Part shown: in pieces, positions 30,802 through 42,414 of the stretch
How the letters are laid out: each line of letters begins with the position of its first letter
Numbering within the stretch: position 1 is the stretch's first letter
NCBI RefSeq assembly: GCF_026914185.1
Contig: NC_070571.1
Span: 248,001-312,000, forward strand
Length of the DNA stretch: 64,000 nucleotides
DNA from: Puccinia triticina
Taxonomy: Eukaryota > Basidiomycota > Pucciniomycetes > Pucciniales > Pucciniaceae
Direction of reading: 5' to 3'
The notes under the pieces: generated by a model
The model's input: only the letters and a program-made list of their open reading frames with translations
Databases searched by the model: none
Told to the model about the DNA's origin: nothing
Position numbers and translations under genes: made by a program

Positions 30802-33800
30802 ATGTAGGAATTCTTTCTTCTCTCTTTGATTCCCTCGACGCTATCAATCTCAATCTTTCTACTTTAGATCATAATAGTGAAACCAACTTAAAATCTATTG
30901 TAAATACTATTGATAACAGCTTAAAAGAAATAAAAGAAGCTGTCAACTCTAGAACTTTGTCTGTCCTCCAGAAATTGGAGCGACCTTTGCCCCTTGAGTT
31001 GCCCACTAAACATTGCGAGATAATTGTTGAGATTGGTAAGGATTGTGAGAGCCTTAAAAATACTACACATGACACAAAATACGATGTGTCTGAGATCTTA
31101 CAGTATTCCAGGAATTCTGCTGCTGTGCTTAATTCTACCGTTGATCAGATAGTGGCCAGATTGGAAAAGGAACACTTTGCCAAACAAAAAGCAGAGAACT
31201 TTGAGATTAAGGAATTAATCTTACAGCTCAATGCCAACATGGATGGGAAAATTCATGCTCTCACTGAGAATTTTACGTCTCAGATTTCTACGCTTTCTGC
31301 GGAAATCAATACTTTGAAATCAACATCTGATATCAAAGTCCAAACCACTTGTAATATTCCCCATATTGCGGAAAATTACGCTCCCGTACCTGAGTTGAGG
31401 TGCAGTAATGGTACTCAAAGAGACATTCCTCCACATCTGAAGAGTACCAACAGTTATCTCAATGACAATCAGTCTCCTCCCCGAGTGGCTCAGGAGCGTG
31501 GCAAAAATGCCTCATATGGCAGCCATGCTTATCAAGAGAGAAAACAACAGTGTGAACCACACTACACTCCCCAAGCAGAGGTTCCCAGGCATAACAACCC
31601 TTTTATGCGTAACTCTGCTCCTCCCCAAAATAATAATCCACGCCAGAACACTCCTTACAGAACCCTTGACATGGTTGAGATAAATAAGTTAATGCCTCCA
31701 ATCAAAGACTGGCCCAAATTTGACGGCAAAGGAGAGTATGATCATATGAACTTTATCAGGACCATTGATCATATGTTAAGATCCTACCGCGCAGATGAAG
31801 AAGCAGTTATTTCCAGGATGCCTAGACTCTTTGAGGGTGTGGCTGCAGATTGGTTCATCACCAAAGGAGAAGAAGTAGGTGAACAAAGCTGGAAGGCGTG
31901 GAAAGAGCTTATCAAAGAGGAATGGGGAACCAGAATCTGGAGAACTGAAAAGCGCCAAGCTTTTGAAACAGACTACTTTGACCCAACTAAAGAAGCTGCC
32001 ACAGAATGGTGCTTGCGCCAGAAAAAGAGGATAGATTGCATGTACAACAACCCATCTAAAGAAGAAGTTAATGATAGACTCCTTAATCAATGTAGAGGAC
32101 AAATTGAAAGCTTAATGAGATGCAGACTCAGTGATATGAATGTAGACCTAGCTAAATTTATAGGTATATTGCATGAAACTGTAGTACTGAATGGTCTTAA
32201 CAAAAGGTACGTGAGAAATGGTGTTCCGGAAAAAAGAGATCTCCCCAAATCTGAAACACCCAAGCCTCCCACAGGAGATCCCCCTGTGAAGAGGACTGCA
32301 ATCCCTGAATGCTACAATTGCGGGGAAAAGGGCCACAAAAAGCCTGAATGTCCTAATCCACGCAAAAGGATTAACAATGTGGAAGTAGAAGAGGACTGTG
32401 ACAGTGAAGAAGATACTCAATCTCAATTTGAGGTTGTTACCACTGAACCTGCAGACGGAGACCAGCCTAGGATACACGTAATCCAAGCTGATATTGGTGA
32501 TGAATTGTCCATTAATTCCATTCATGGAGACTCCAATTTACCTCAAAAATGGGACTCTTCTATGAAAGTTGGCCATGTTTCTGACGCCAAATTACTCACC
32601 AACAAACCTGAAGCAGGGATGAGTTATACTATGGGTAAAACCAGCTACACCACGGTCTTGTTCCGTGACTCAGAGTTGAGAGCTCTGCTAGATATAGGCG
32701 CCTTCTGCTCCTGTGTCAGTAGTACCTTCTTGGATGATTGTTATCCAGAATGGGGAAATCACTTGCTCCCCATGCCAAAAGCCAAGTTCAGTAGCTGCAA
32801 TTCTGCTATGAAACCAGTAGGAGTAGTAGTTATGCCACTAATCTTCCCGCACTCCAAGGGCTCCCTTAGACTAAATGTGGAGTTTGTTGTTTTACAAGAT
32901 GCTGTGTGTAATTACTTGATCTTGGGTAATGATACGTTCTGCATGTATGGAATAGACATATTTCAAAGTAAAGACAGATTCTACACCATAGGTGGAGACT
33001 GGAAAAGAAAGTTCCAGATTTGCAATATTAATATTAAGCTCCCGGACCAGCTTAATACTAATAACGTGAAGTATCAAGAGGAACTACACTCTTTTAAAGA
33101 AGAGTACTTGTCCCAAGCTGCTGTTAGTGAAATCCTGACGGAAGATCAGAAACTTGATGTTCTGAAATCTTGTTTCAAGCACAAAGAAGCCTTTTGTACT
33201 ACTGAAGAACCCATTGGTAATATTAAAGGTCATGACATGAAACTAGAACTCACGGTGAGCAAACCTTATCCGCCTCAGCTACGGAGACCCCCCTATCCTT
33301 CAAGCCCCAAGTCCAGGGAAGCTCTTGAAACTCACATCAAAGAGCTCCAGGAATTAGGTGTCTTAAGGAAAGTAGGACATAATGAGCAAGTTGAAGTTAC
33401 AACACCTGTAATAATTGCGTGGCATAATGAGAAATCTAGAATGGTTGGAGACTTCCGTGCTCTTAACAATTACACTAGACCTGACTACTATCCCATTCCC
33501 CGCATAGACCACTCCTTGCACAACCTGTCCAAAGCTAAGTACATCACCACTATGGATGTGCTTAAAGGTTTCCACCAGATCCCTATAGACCCAGAAAGCA
33601 GAAAATACCTCAGAATTATCTGCCACCTAGGAATCTTTGAATACCTAAGAATGCCCTTTGGTATCAAAAATGCGCCCTCACATTTCCAGAGGATGATGGA
33701 CTCTGTATTTGGATCCTTCATCAGACAAAGTTGGATGATGGTGTACATAGATGACATTATAATTTACTCTGATGATTGGGAAACTCATTTGGAGAAAATT

Positions 33801-36194
33801 AACCTAGTTCTGTCCACGGCCATAGAAGCAGGTTTAAAGATGTCCATTAAAAAGTGTAATTTTGGATATGGAGAACTTAAAGCCTTAGGACGTGTAGTTT
33901 CTGGACTATCCTTAGCCATTGATCAGAACAGAGTAGCTTCTGTTTTACTTAACTCTATGCCACAGAATAAATTAGAAATGATGTCATTTCTAGGTTTCTG
34001 CAGCTATTACCGCCAACATGTACCAAGCTTTGCCCACGTAAGTAAAAGTCTTTATGCACTATGTAATAATGACACCATCTTTGAAATGACATATGACAGA
34101 GTGCAAGATTATGAAGAGCTTAAAAGGCTTGTTACATCCGCCCCCGTACTGTCCCAACCAGACTACAATAAACCCTTTATATTGTATATTGATGCTTGCT
34201 TGGATGGTCTGGGCGCCGCATTACACCAAGAATTTGTCATAGATGATAAACCTGTTGAGAAACCTGTTCTGTTTATATCAAGACAAATAAAAAACTCAGA
34301 AAAGAGATATGGCGCTAGTCAAATGGAATGCCTAGCTCTGGTATGGGCCTTAGAAAAACTTCATTACTACTTGGAGGGCTCTAACTTCGTAGTGGTCACT
34401 GATTGTACCGCTGTAAGGACCCTCATGAATATGAAAACTCCTAATAGACATATGCTTAGATGGCAAATTGCAATACAACAGTACAGAGGACATATGACTA
34501 TCATCCATAAAGCAGGAGCCAAACATAAGAATGCGGACGGTCTAAGTAGATGGGCTTTGCCAAATAACCCAGATAATCCAGCGTATGACCCTGAAGATGA
34601 AGACATTTTTCCAATCTTAGGGATACATGCCTGTGACTTAGATAATGCTTTCTATGACTTGGTTCAGAAAAGCTATGACGAGAACAGTGAACTCCTTAAA
34701 TTGGTTGAAATCTTGAGAAATGACAGTAGCCCACCAGAACTGATTGCTAGCTTACCAGAAAATTTAGCCCAACACTATAAACTGGGAAAATTCACGCTGC
34801 TAGATGGACTTCTTTACTTCAGACATAAACACTCTAGCGTTTTGGTACTGAGTAATAAAGATCAGATCAAAGATATCCTCAAGGAATGCCATGATAATGT
34901 CAATTCTGGTCACTTCTCTGAAGAGAGAACATTGGAAAGAATCAAACAAACTGCGTGGTGGATTGACTGGAAAGAACAAGTACATGATTACATCCAATCT
35001 TGTGATGCGTGCCAAAAAGGGAACAAACAGACTGGTAAAAGATTTGGACTACTCCAGAAAATTGCAGAACCCACGGAGAAATGGGAAATAGTAAACATGG
35101 ATTTTGTTACAGGACTACCCCCGGGAGGACCCTATTCTTACAATTCAGTCCTTGTTATTGTAGACAGGTTTTCCAAGAGGGCCAGATTCATCCCTAATCA
35201 TAAGGATGACACAGCTATGGAAGTAGCCATGCTATTTTGGAACAGAATCATGGCTGACGTAGGAATTCCAAAGATTATCATTAGTGACAGAGATCCTAAA
35301 TTCACTTCAGAATTTTGGAGGAACCTTCACGACATGCTAGGCACTAAATTGGCATTCTCCACCGCTTATCACCCCCAGACGGATGGATTAGCAGAGAGAA
35401 TGATCCAGACTCTAGAGGATATGTTGCGCAGATTCTGCTCCTTTGGATTTGAATTTAAAAATCACGATGGATATACTCACGATTGGGTAAGCCTATTGCC
35501 AGCCCTTGAAATTGCATATAATAGTAGCAAACATTCCTCTACTAAAGTAGCTCCATATGTACTAGAAAGAGGATGGATCCCCCGTATGCCGAAAGACAAT
35601 CTTAATGACAAATTACCTCATCTACACCCTACCGCTCTTGACTTCAAGAAGATGCTGGACTCAACTCATCAACATGCCAGGAAATGTGTAGATGATGCGG
35701 TTGAATATAACAAAGGGAGATGGGATAAAAGTCATAAAGAACCAGAGTTCAAGATTGGACAAAAAGTTCTATTATCCACGGTGAATTTTAATAATCTAGG
35801 TGGTAGCAGAAAACTTAAACCTCCATTCATAGGACCATTCACCATTAAGCAATTACATGGTAAAAACGCAGTGGAAGTTATTCTTAGTGAAGAACTATCC
35901 AGGAAACATCCTGTCTTCCCTGTTAGCCTGATCAAACCTTACAAAGTTAGGCCAGAAGAAGAATTACCCCCCCCGCAACCTGTCCCCATAGAAGAAACTC
36001 CACCCTCAGGACAGTTGAGAGTACATAAAATCTTGAAAGACAAGAAAGAAAGAATACAAGGGAAAGACACCAGACTCTACTTGGTCAGATATAAAAACTT
36101 ATCTGCAGATAGAGATGAATGGCTACCAGAAAGTAATATACCAGATGGACCCATTCACCTAAGAAACTACAGAGCAAGTAAGAGATCAACCTGA
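30588..36194 (+). CDS. gag-pol: Element B gag-pol polyprotein
   Basis: Open frame of 1868 codons; an internal ATG near 30,741 is an alternative start. Order: coiled-coil-like N-terminal region; gag domain (about 365-540); CCHC knuckle C575, C578, H583, C588; protease around D702, where the catalytic triplet reads D-I-G instead of DSG/DTG; RT with D990 and YIDD at 1053-1056; RNase H starting at D1202; integrase with a zinc finger and triad D1505, D1567, E1603 (35 residues between the last two); C-terminal chromodomain-like segment (about 1810-1868, [20 protein letters not shown]). Protease-RT-RNase H-integrase order is Ty3/gypsy. The chromodomain type targets insertion to modified chromatin in known chromoviruses. 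The D-I-G triplet may impair processing. Confidence 0.93.
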   Translation: MGTAHPRGTDHPRRLPLPSPAEEDRDEIQEDRRRQESQFELEFDQLRRSGSMEENDRPPSDRSQSLQEHRLDVGILSSLFDSLDAINLNLSTLDHNSETNLKSIVNTIDNSLKEIKEAVNSRTLSVLQKLERPLPLELPTKHCEIIVEIGKDCESLKNTTHDTKYDVSEILQYSRNSAAVLNSTVDQIVARLEKEHFAKQKAENFEIKELILQLNANMDGKIHALTENFTSQISTLSAEINTLKSTSDIKVQTTCNIPHIAENYAPVPELRCSNGTQRDIPPHLKSTNSYLNDNQSPPRVAQERGKNASYGSHAYQERKQQCEPHYTPQAEVPRHNNPFMRNSAPPQNNNPRQNTPYRTLDMVEINKLMPPIKDWPKFDGKGEYDHMNFIRTIDHMLRSYRADEEAVISRMPRLFEGVAADWFITKGEEVGEQSWKAWKELIKEEWGTRIWRTEKRQAFETDYFDPTKEAATEWCLRQKKRIDCMYNNPSKEEVNDRLLNQCRGQIESLMRCRLSDMNVDLAKFIGILHETVVLNGLNKRYVRNGVPEKRDLPKSETPKPPTGDPPVKRTAIPECYNCGEKGHKKPECPNPRKRINNVEVEEDCDSEEDTQSQFEVVTTEPADGDQPRIHVIQADIGDELSINSIHGDSNLPQKWDSSMKVGHVSDAKLLTNKPEAGMSYTMGKTSYTTVLFRDSELRALLDIGAFCSCVSSTFLDDCYPEWGNHLLPMPKAKFSSCNSAMKPVGVVVMPLIFPHSKGSLRLNVEFVVLQDAVCNYLILGNDTFCMYGIDIFQSKDRFYTIGGDWKRKFQICNINIKLPDQLNTNNVKYQEELHSFKEEYLSQAAVSEILTEDQKLDVLKSCFKHKEAFCTTEEPIGNIKGHDMKLELTVSKPYPPQLRRPPYPSSPKSREALETHIKELQELGVLRKVGHNEQVEVTTPVIIAWHNEKSRMVGDFRALNNYTRPDYYPIPRIDHSLHNLSKAKYITTMDVLKGFHQIPIDPESRKYLRIICHLGIFEYLRMPFGIKNAPSHFQRMMDSVFGSFIRQSWMMVYIDDIIIYSDDWETHLEKINLVLSTAIEAGLKMSIKKCNFGYGELKALGRVVSGLSLAIDQNRVASVLLNSMPQNKLEMMSFLGFCSYYRQHVPSFAHVSKSLYALCNNDTIFEMTYDRVQDYEELKRLVTSAPVLSQPDYNKPFILYIDACLDGLGAALHQEFVIDDKPVEKPVLFISRQIKNSEKRYGASQMECLALVWALEKLHYYLEGSNFVVVTDCTAVRTLMNMKTPNRHMLRWQIAIQQYRGHMTIIHKAGAKHKNADGLSRWALPNNPDNPAYDPEDEDIFPILGIHACDLDNAFYDLVQKSYDENSELLKLVEILRNDSSPPELIASLPENLAQHYKLGKFTLLDGLLYFRHKHSSVLVLSNKDQIKDILKECHDNVNSGHFSEERTLERIKQTAWWIDWKEQVHDYIQSCDACQKGNKQTGKRFGLLQKIAEPTEKWEIVNMDFVTGLPPGGPYSYNSVLVIVDRFSKRARFIPNHKDDTAMEVAMLFWNRIMADVGIPKIIISDRDPKFTSEFWRNLHDMLGTKLAFSTAYHPQTDGLAERMIQTLEDMLRRFCSFGFEFKNHDGYTHDWVSLLPALEIAYNSSKHSSTKVAPYVLERGWIPRMPKDNLNDKLPHLHPTALDFKKMLDSTHQHARKCVDDAVEYNKGRWDKSHKEPEFKIGQKVLLSTVNFNNLGGSRKLKPPFIGPFTIKQLHGKNAVEVILSEELSRKHPVFPVSLIKPYKVRPEEELPPPQPVPIEETPPSGQLRVHKILKDKKERIQGKDTRLYLVRYKNLSADRDEWLPESNIPDGPIHLRNYRASKRST

Positions 36195-36262
36195 GATGCC
36201 CAAATTTTTTTTCAGACCTTTCTTTGTTTTTCTGAGCAGAGACTCATCTTAGGGGTAGGGAA

Positions 36263-37928
36263 TGTCAGCTGGCTACTATGGCAGAGCCACCGTGACATAG
36301 AAATAATACAAATAAAAACATAAAAAGTAGTATTACATATGAAAGAGACATTATTACTCTTACATATGTAAAACTACGCAAAAAAAACATTAAATACATA
36401 TAAATAATTAATTACTCAGCTTTATGTAATTAATATGGGAAATATTATAGAAGATTCTTATTCTACGGGTAAAATAACCTAGGGTACCTCACTTACAAGT
36501 ACCCTTAATTATTAGCCCTTCCTTGTGTAAACTAACTTCAAAGTTTGCGCAAGTGCATCGCGCCCTGAGCAGATGCACTTGTATGCACATATATATATAA
36601 GTACATATATTTACAACCATTTTTAGTGACGTAACTGAGGTGTTGTGTACAGTTCAAAAGATAGCTTTATTTGTTGCGTGGCGCACCCAAGCCCGCGTGC
36701 CCTGTTGCCTAGAGCTCAAGCCCGCGCCCATAGTGTACATATATGCATAAGGCATAAACAAGCCCGCAACCAAAGCGCTCAGGCTACCAATAAGTAAGAA
36801 TGGGCCAGAATACGCCCCAATAACAATATTACATGTGTTATAGGACTTGTACACATGTAATTAATCACCAAATATGTTGTAATTACCACGTCATTCAATA
36901 TAAAACATTCTAGATGGAAAAAGAGCTCTTGCAGCGTGCACAGGAGACACTAGAAAGCGCCCCAGCTTCTCCCAAGCCTCACTACACGTATATTACAACT
37001 GTAGTAAATATGTAGAAGGTGCCAAATGAACTGGAGCAATCAATGAGCGCCTCCAGAACATGTATAAAGCACTGCTTACACGTGTACAAGTACACAGAAG
37101 CCAGTTCTAGTACCTTCTGTGGCACATTTCCACGGAAATGAGCGTCACAGAACCCCCAAACCAGCCCCCATGACGTGTAGAGCATGTGTAAAAACACGCA
37201 GAACCTCTGTAAATGGTCCTTGGCAACCCTTGTATCCAAGCCCCAAGGTTCCACGACCCACAGCGCCTTCTAGCGCAACCAAATTGCCTCAGAATGCGCC
37301 CACAAGTGTCCCCATGTCCCCTGGGCGCCCCTGGAGGCCTGCCTAGGCTATATAAAGGGCCCTTTCTCCGCCCAAAAGGAGATTCCCCAGCTTTACATTA
37401 CCTATTAGAATTTTACCCGCCTTCAACAGCCTTCTTAGCCTGTGATTTGCCAGGTAAAATACCTACTTTCGTGATTTTTAGCCCCAATTTCCGCCCTGAA
37501 GCTGTCCAGTAACCACCCTGCCCTCAAGATTACCTCCTCTGAGCGCTTCCAACTGCCCAACTTCACGCCTGAAGAACCTCAAGTGCCCCTAGGGTCTTAT
37601 ACTAGTAAGTTTAAGCCCCTTCTCTTGAGATTCTCCGCTATTTCTTTCTGGGATTTGAAACACCCCTGTTTACAGGCCCCAGTTCTTCATTCTAGAGGGA
37701 TTAAACACCCCTGATTTATCAGGCCCCTCTTAAAATTAATTATATTCCTTTTATTGCGCCAAATTGGCCCAAATTGGCCCAAATTGCCTTATTCTTACGC
37801 CTTAATTCCCAACAATTACGTTGGAATTAACCCTTATATCTTTGTCTTAGAGTTTTATAACTCTAATATTTTGCTTTGCACCACGTGTAGCTAGAAGGAT
37901 AATATCCTTGGCATCACGTAGGCTGACA
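36263..37928 (+). repeat. 3' LTR of element B
   Basis: Copy of 28,497-30,162 (constant offset 7766), TATA box at 37,349-37,357. Preceded by the polypurine tract and followed by TGCAA, the right target duplication. Confidence 0.92.
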
Positions 37929-38323
37929 TGCAAGGTGTGGGTGGAGCAAGATGTGACATAACAGGAGTAGTGGAAAACTGTTCAATACAAATTGGTCGAT
38001 TCTCCGGGCCAGCACATCTTTTCATATCGCCAAAGGCTCAAGATTGCATTCTAGGACGACCTTTCCTCTTTGACCATGGATGTACCTTGGAATACCATGA
38101 AACAGGAGAAACACTCACTTTCCAGGGAAGCAAAGGAAGACGAATTTCAGTACCATTGGCACGAACTGGGCAAGGAAGAGGCTGGGATAATCGAAAGAAC
38201 CTTAGTACAAATGTCATCAGGCCTGCTCCTCCATCGGATCCGCTCCAAGAGGAAGGCGAAGAACATCGCATGTTCAAAAAGAAATCAACTCAGCATTTTT
38301 TAGAACTTCCGGTGGCCATCTAG
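37929..38323 (+). CDS. Element A protease, C-terminal part
   Basis: Continuation of the element A gag-protease frame after the B insertion. It contains the second half of an aspartic protease fold (FISPKAQDCILGRPFL, equivalent to the conserved ILG region) and ends at TAG 38,321-38,323. The next ORF (pol) starts 33 nt later in a different frame, so A appears to express gag-protease and pol from separate frames. How pol is translated is not evident. Confidence 0.8.
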
Positions 38324-38355
38324 GGAGTAGCTCGCTTCAGCTAGTCAAGCGTGTT

Positions 38356-41300
38356 ATGTCTCGGACACCGGTTTTCTTAGACTGGCTCAGATCTGTTTTT
38401 GTAAAATACTTTCAAAAGACATCAAGACAAACAGCCGTTTTACTGTTTAAACTCTTTTCAGTCAAAAAGAACATCCTTATTATGTTTTTTAAACTGTTAA
38501 AATTCTGCAGTGCCATGAAGAAAGGCTTACCGTTAAAATCCATTCCCAAAGGCACATCTGATTCTAAACCAGGTCTTTCCATCAACACCACAAGGATAAA
38601 CCAACCGGATAAGGACCGGCAGCAAATAGGAAAGTTACTCTCCAACGGGCTGGGATCACTGTTTCAGGAGAAATTATGTCGAAGCTGGAAGGAGGGGAGT
38701 TTATGGTGCATGACAAAGTACAAACCTGTGGCCAAGAAAGTTCGACCTATCAATCAACCTATTCCGCAGGCTTTGAATCCCCCACTGCAAAGACCTCCAC
38801 TTACTCGAGACCCCTACAAAACACCACTTACTCCAAATCCACCTGATTTCGAGCCTACAGCCAGGATTACTGAAGAGCGCCTGAAGGTAGTTAACTTTGG
38901 ACCAGAAGGATGGCTTTGGGAGGAAGAACTAAAACTCTTCAAGCACGTGATTGTAATGCGAGAAAAAGCGGTGGCGTTCACTCCAGAGGAAAGAGGACTC
39001 CTGAAGCATTCGTACGGACTACCTTATGTCATACCCGTAGTTGACCACGTACCATGGCAAAAGAAGCCTATACCCATCCCAGCAGCAATCAAGGATGAAT
39101 ACGTGGAGCAAGTAAGGGAAAGGATAAGAAATAAACTTTACGAACAATCCACATCCAGTTACTCCAGTCCAGTTTTCTGCGTGCTAAAACATGATGGGAA
39201 GCTGAGGATAGTTCATGATCTACAAGAAATGAATAAGGTCACCATCAAGGACGCAGGATTGCCGCCAGCAACGGAAGAATTTGTGGAATCATTTGCTGGA
39301 CGTGCTTGCTATGGACTAGGCGATATTATGGGGGGTTATGATGAAAGGGAATTAGCTCCAGAATCGAGACCTCTGACCACCTTTGATACTCCCCTGGGGA
39401 GATTCCAACTTACCAGACTTCCCCAAGGAGCCACCAATTCTGTAGCAGTATATCAGGCGCAAATGATGTGGATCCTCCAGGATGAAATACCTGATCATGT
39501 GGGTGTGTTCATTGACGACGGAGGGATCAAAGGGCCCAAGTCCACATACAACGAGGAGGTACTTGAAGAAAACCCAGGGATTCGACGTTTCATCTGGGAA
39601 TACGCTCAGATACTGGAAAGGATTTTATTTCGAATTGAAGAAGCTGGACTCACAATATCGGGAAAGAAGTTTGCCTGCTGTGTGCCTGCCTTGGATATTG
39701 TTGGACATGTAGTCTGTAAAGAAGGGCGACGGGTTTCTATACAGAAAAAGAATAAGATAATCACTTGGCCAACTCCCAACAATGTCACAGAACTTCGAGG
39801 CTTCATGGGAATAGTAACTTACGTCAGGATATTTGTGAAAAATCTGTCAGAAATTGCAGCCCCTCTTCGAAAGCTCACACGGAAGGATGAGGAATGGATC
39901 TGGGACAACAATTGTGATTTGGCCTTCAACCAACTGAAGGAAATTATTGGAGAGGATATTACGCTGAAGAGACTGGACTATTCAAAAGAGGCGGGGCTCA
40001 TTATTTTGGCCGTAGACTCTAGTTTTATTGCAGCAGGGGCGGTACTTTCACAACAGGAATTGGAAACAGGATTAAACCGACCAGTGTTATATGAATCAAT
40101 TGTGTTTTCACCCGTCGAGTCAAAATACTCTCAACCAAAACTAGAACTTTGCGGGGTTGCAAGAATTCTGAAGAAGCTGCAGACACTTCTGTGGGGCCAA
40201 CACTTCGAGCTACAGGTGGATGCGCAATCGTTGATACAGATGATTAACTCACCATCTCTCCCAAATGCACCAATGACAAGATGGGTAGCGTTCATTCAGC
40301 TGTTTTCATTTGACATGGTACATAAGCCTGGGAAAACCTTCACACTGCCGGATGCTCTGTCCAGGCGGCCCATAAGTGAAGAAGAAGAGGAGTTTTACGA
40401 GGACGCAGAGGATTTTGATGAGGAGGCACCATTAATTAAAGCCTGCCTACAATTTAAAATAATGTCAACTTCGACGGAACTACTGGAATGGGAAACACCA
40501 GGATTCTGGACAGACCTCAAATATTATCTGCAAACATTGAAGCAACCTTGTTCCATGGACTCGGATGAATTCCAAAAACTGAAAAGGAAGTCTGTCAATT
40601 ATTTCATCCGAGACGGACGGCTTATGAGAAGGCACTCACCCATGCCACAACTAGTTATCTCCAAAATAGCTTACCAAAGTAAATTATTGCGAATGGTGCA
40701 TGAAGAGCTTGGACACCGGGGGCTTGAGGAAACATATCAGCGACTAGTGTGCCGGTTCTGGTGGCCTAGTTTGAAGAAAAAGGTCAAATTATGGGTACAA
40801 AGCTGTGAGCCTTGTCAAAAGAGGGATCCACTAGTCCCACGAGAAATACGACACCCCACAGGGGAAAGCAGCTTATTTGGACGAGTGGCCCTGGACGTCT
40901 GTCATATTAAAGCAGGAAGATACAAATACTTGCTAGTGGCTCGTGACGACTTGTCTGGCTGGGTTGAAGCAGCTCCCTTGGTAAAACTGACAGCAGCAAC
41001 CATTGGGAAATTTCTCTTGGAAGAATGGGTCTACCGCTACGGTGCAATTAAAACGGTAACTGCAGACAATGGGCCTGAATTCAAGAATGAATTTATCAAA
41101 GCAGTGGAAAAAGTGGGAGCAGTATTCAAGCCACCTACCCCTTATTATCCGGAAGCAAATGGAATGATTGAGCGAGGTCACAGACCCATTAAAGACACCT
41201 TAATCAAAATGTGCGGCGAATCTGGGGGAAAGTGGAGAGAATATCTACCTTTAGTCCTCTTTGCGGACAGAATTTCAACCAAGCGCACAACTGGATACTC

Positions 41301-41853
41301 ACCTTACGAGCTGGTGTTCGGCCAGAAAGCGGTTCTCCCTGTGGACCTAGAAATGGACACTTATCTGGGAATTGACTGGACGGAAATACACACTACAGAA
41401 GAACTTCTGGAAGCTAGGACCATGCAATTGGAGCGCAGAGAGGAAATTCTGGGGATAGCTCATGAGAAATTAATGAAAGCCAGGAATTCTTCGGTCAGAT
41501 ACTGGGACAGAAAAATGGCAGCAAGACTTCGAAACCCTTTGGACCCAGGCGAATTGGTGTTAGTTTATAATAAAAGCTTGGAAGATCAGTGGGGAAAGCT
41601 TTTCGCAAATCGTTGGAACGGACCTTTTAGGATTAGGAAGCAGCTACCCAAGGGATCTTACATTCTGGAAGAACTGGATGGGGTTGAATTGAAAAGAGCC
41701 TACGCAGCTTCCCATATTAAGCGGTTCTACCCTCGAGGACGCAACCTGACGGATATACAGCTTGAGGAGGATCCTTCCCAACCAGAAAACTCAGAGGAGG
41801 TGGAAATATCAAGCAATTCTTCAGAAGACAGCTCATCTAACTGGACTGACTAA
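38356..41853 (+). CDS. pol: Element A pol: RT, RNase H, integrase
   Basis: 1165 codons from ATG 38,356. A basic N-terminal region is followed by a divergent Ty3/gypsy RT whose catalytic motif is FIDD (385-388) and whose first catalytic acid lies in GLGDIMGGYDE. RNase H follows (AVDSSFIAAGAVL; KLELCG; DALSRR). The integrase has an H-H-C-C finger (HEELGHRG... CEPCQK) and catalytic residues D847, D904 and E939 with 34 residues between the last two. The C-terminal tail has the SH3-like GPFRI region and an acidic end (EEVEISSNSSEDSSS), but no chromodomain is visible. The frame is intact. The integrase closely resembles the remnant in the RT-less element at 1638-4706. Confidence 0.92.
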   Translation: MSRTPVFLDWLRSVFVKYFQKTSRQTAVLLFKLFSVKKNILIMFFKLLKFCSAMKKGLPLKSIPKGTSDSKPGLSINTTRINQPDKDRQQIGKLLSNGLGSLFQEKLCRSWKEGSLWCMTKYKPVAKKVRPINQPIPQALNPPLQRPPLTRDPYKTPLTPNPPDFEPTARITEERLKVVNFGPEGWLWEEELKLFKHVIVMREKAVAFTPEERGLLKHSYGLPYVIPVVDHVPWQKKPIPIPAAIKDEYVEQVRERIRNKLYEQSTSSYSSPVFCVLKHDGKLRIVHDLQEMNKVTIKDAGLPPATEEFVESFAGRACYGLGDIMGGYDERELAPESRPLTTFDTPLGRFQLTRLPQGATNSVAVYQAQMMWILQDEIPDHVGVFIDDGGIKGPKSTYNEEVLEENPGIRRFIWEYAQILERILFRIEEAGLTISGKKFACCVPALDIVGHVVCKEGRRVSIQKKNKIITWPTPNNVTELRGFMGIVTYVRIFVKNLSEIAAPLRKLTRKDEEWIWDNNCDLAFNQLKEIIGEDITLKRLDYSKEAGLIILAVDSSFIAAGAVLSQQELETGLNRPVLYESIVFSPVESKYSQPKLELCGVARILKKLQTLLWGQHFELQVDAQSLIQMINSPSLPNAPMTRWVAFIQLFSFDMVHKPGKTFTLPDALSRRPISEEEEEFYEDAEDFDEEAPLIKACLQFKIMSTSTELLEWETPGFWTDLKYYLQTLKQPCSMDSDEFQKLKRKSVNYFIRDGRLMRRHSPMPQLVISKIAYQSKLLRMVHEELGHRGLEETYQRLVCRFWWPSLKKKVKLWVQSCEPCQKRDPLVPREIRHPTGESSLFGRVALDVCHIKAGRYKYLLVARDDLSGWVEAAPLVKLTAATIGKFLLEEWVYRYGAIKTVTADNGPEFKNEFIKAVEKVGAVFKPPTPYYPEANGMIERGHRPIKDTLIKMCGESGGKWREYLPLVLFADRISTKRTTGYSPYELVFGQKAVLPVDLEMDTYLGIDWTEIHTTEELLEARTMQLERREEILGIAHEKLMKARNSSVRYWDRKMAARLRNPLDPGELVLVYNKSLEDQWGKLFANRWNGPFRIRKQLPKGSYILEELDGVELKRAYAASHIKRFYPRGRNLTDIQLEEDPSQPENSEEVEISSNSSEDSSSNWTD

Positions 41854-42414
41854 ATCAACCTCCTGGGCATGAGGTTAAACTGTTCAAAACTTTAAGAGCA
41901 TAATTTTTTTTAAGTTGGGGGAGGAAAGAACTCACTCCTTTAAACTCTTTCTGAAGCTCACAATTCTGGAAACATCAGACTCTCTGTTGGGAAGACACTC
42001 TTTGAAGGATCACACTCTTTTCAACAAGATTCAGTTTCTTGTTTAAACTGGACATAATTTTTACAAAGGCAAAAATGACCACAAAAAGAAAAAATTTCTT
42101 TAATAGATTAAATACTTACTTTTTCTCTCACATATATAATTTTTTAATTGGCTCTTCTGTTCTCTCACTATAGGTTGGGGACAACCTCTATAAGTTGGGG
42201 GAGGGGGTCTGGGGGGTTTAATTTCACGAAGAAGAGAAGAAAACATTTTTTTGGTTTTTTTTACAAATTATGTCGATTTTTTTTGGTTTTTATGTTTTTA
42301 CCCCAAACGGACTGTGACAACAGACTCTACAACAAAGAAAGACAAGAAACTTTAGTATAAATAAGTACATAAGAAGAAAAAGAACGAAAGAAGGAATTAG
42401 CTTACTGTAGTAGT
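41854..42414 (+). other. Element A 3' region with polypurine-like tracts
   Basis: AAGTTGGGGGAGG occurs at about 41,912 and again at 42,192, each matching the tract that directly precedes the 3' LTR (45,365-45,379). T-rich sequence lies between. No gene on the plus strand. Confidence 0.6.

Larger units (their letters stand above)
28497..37928 (+). mobile_element. Ty3/gypsy chromovirus-type element B, full-length, nested in A
   Basis: LTRs of 1666 bp (28,497-30,162 and 36,263-37,928) start TGTCAGCTGG and end GGCTGACA. The 5-bp duplication TGCAA lies at 28,492-28,496 and 37,929-37,933. One 1868-codon gag-pol frame ends in a chromodomain-like module. AGGGGTAGGGAA just before the 3' LTR is the polypurine tract. 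The LTRs look identical. It sits inside the protease of A, so it is younger than A, which itself looks young. Confidence 0.93.

Noticed and set aside
38038..38277. Antisense ORF in the element A protease
   Set aside because: Shadow of a well-supported coding frame, without splice sites or promoter, unlike the antisense gene at 42,415-43,925.
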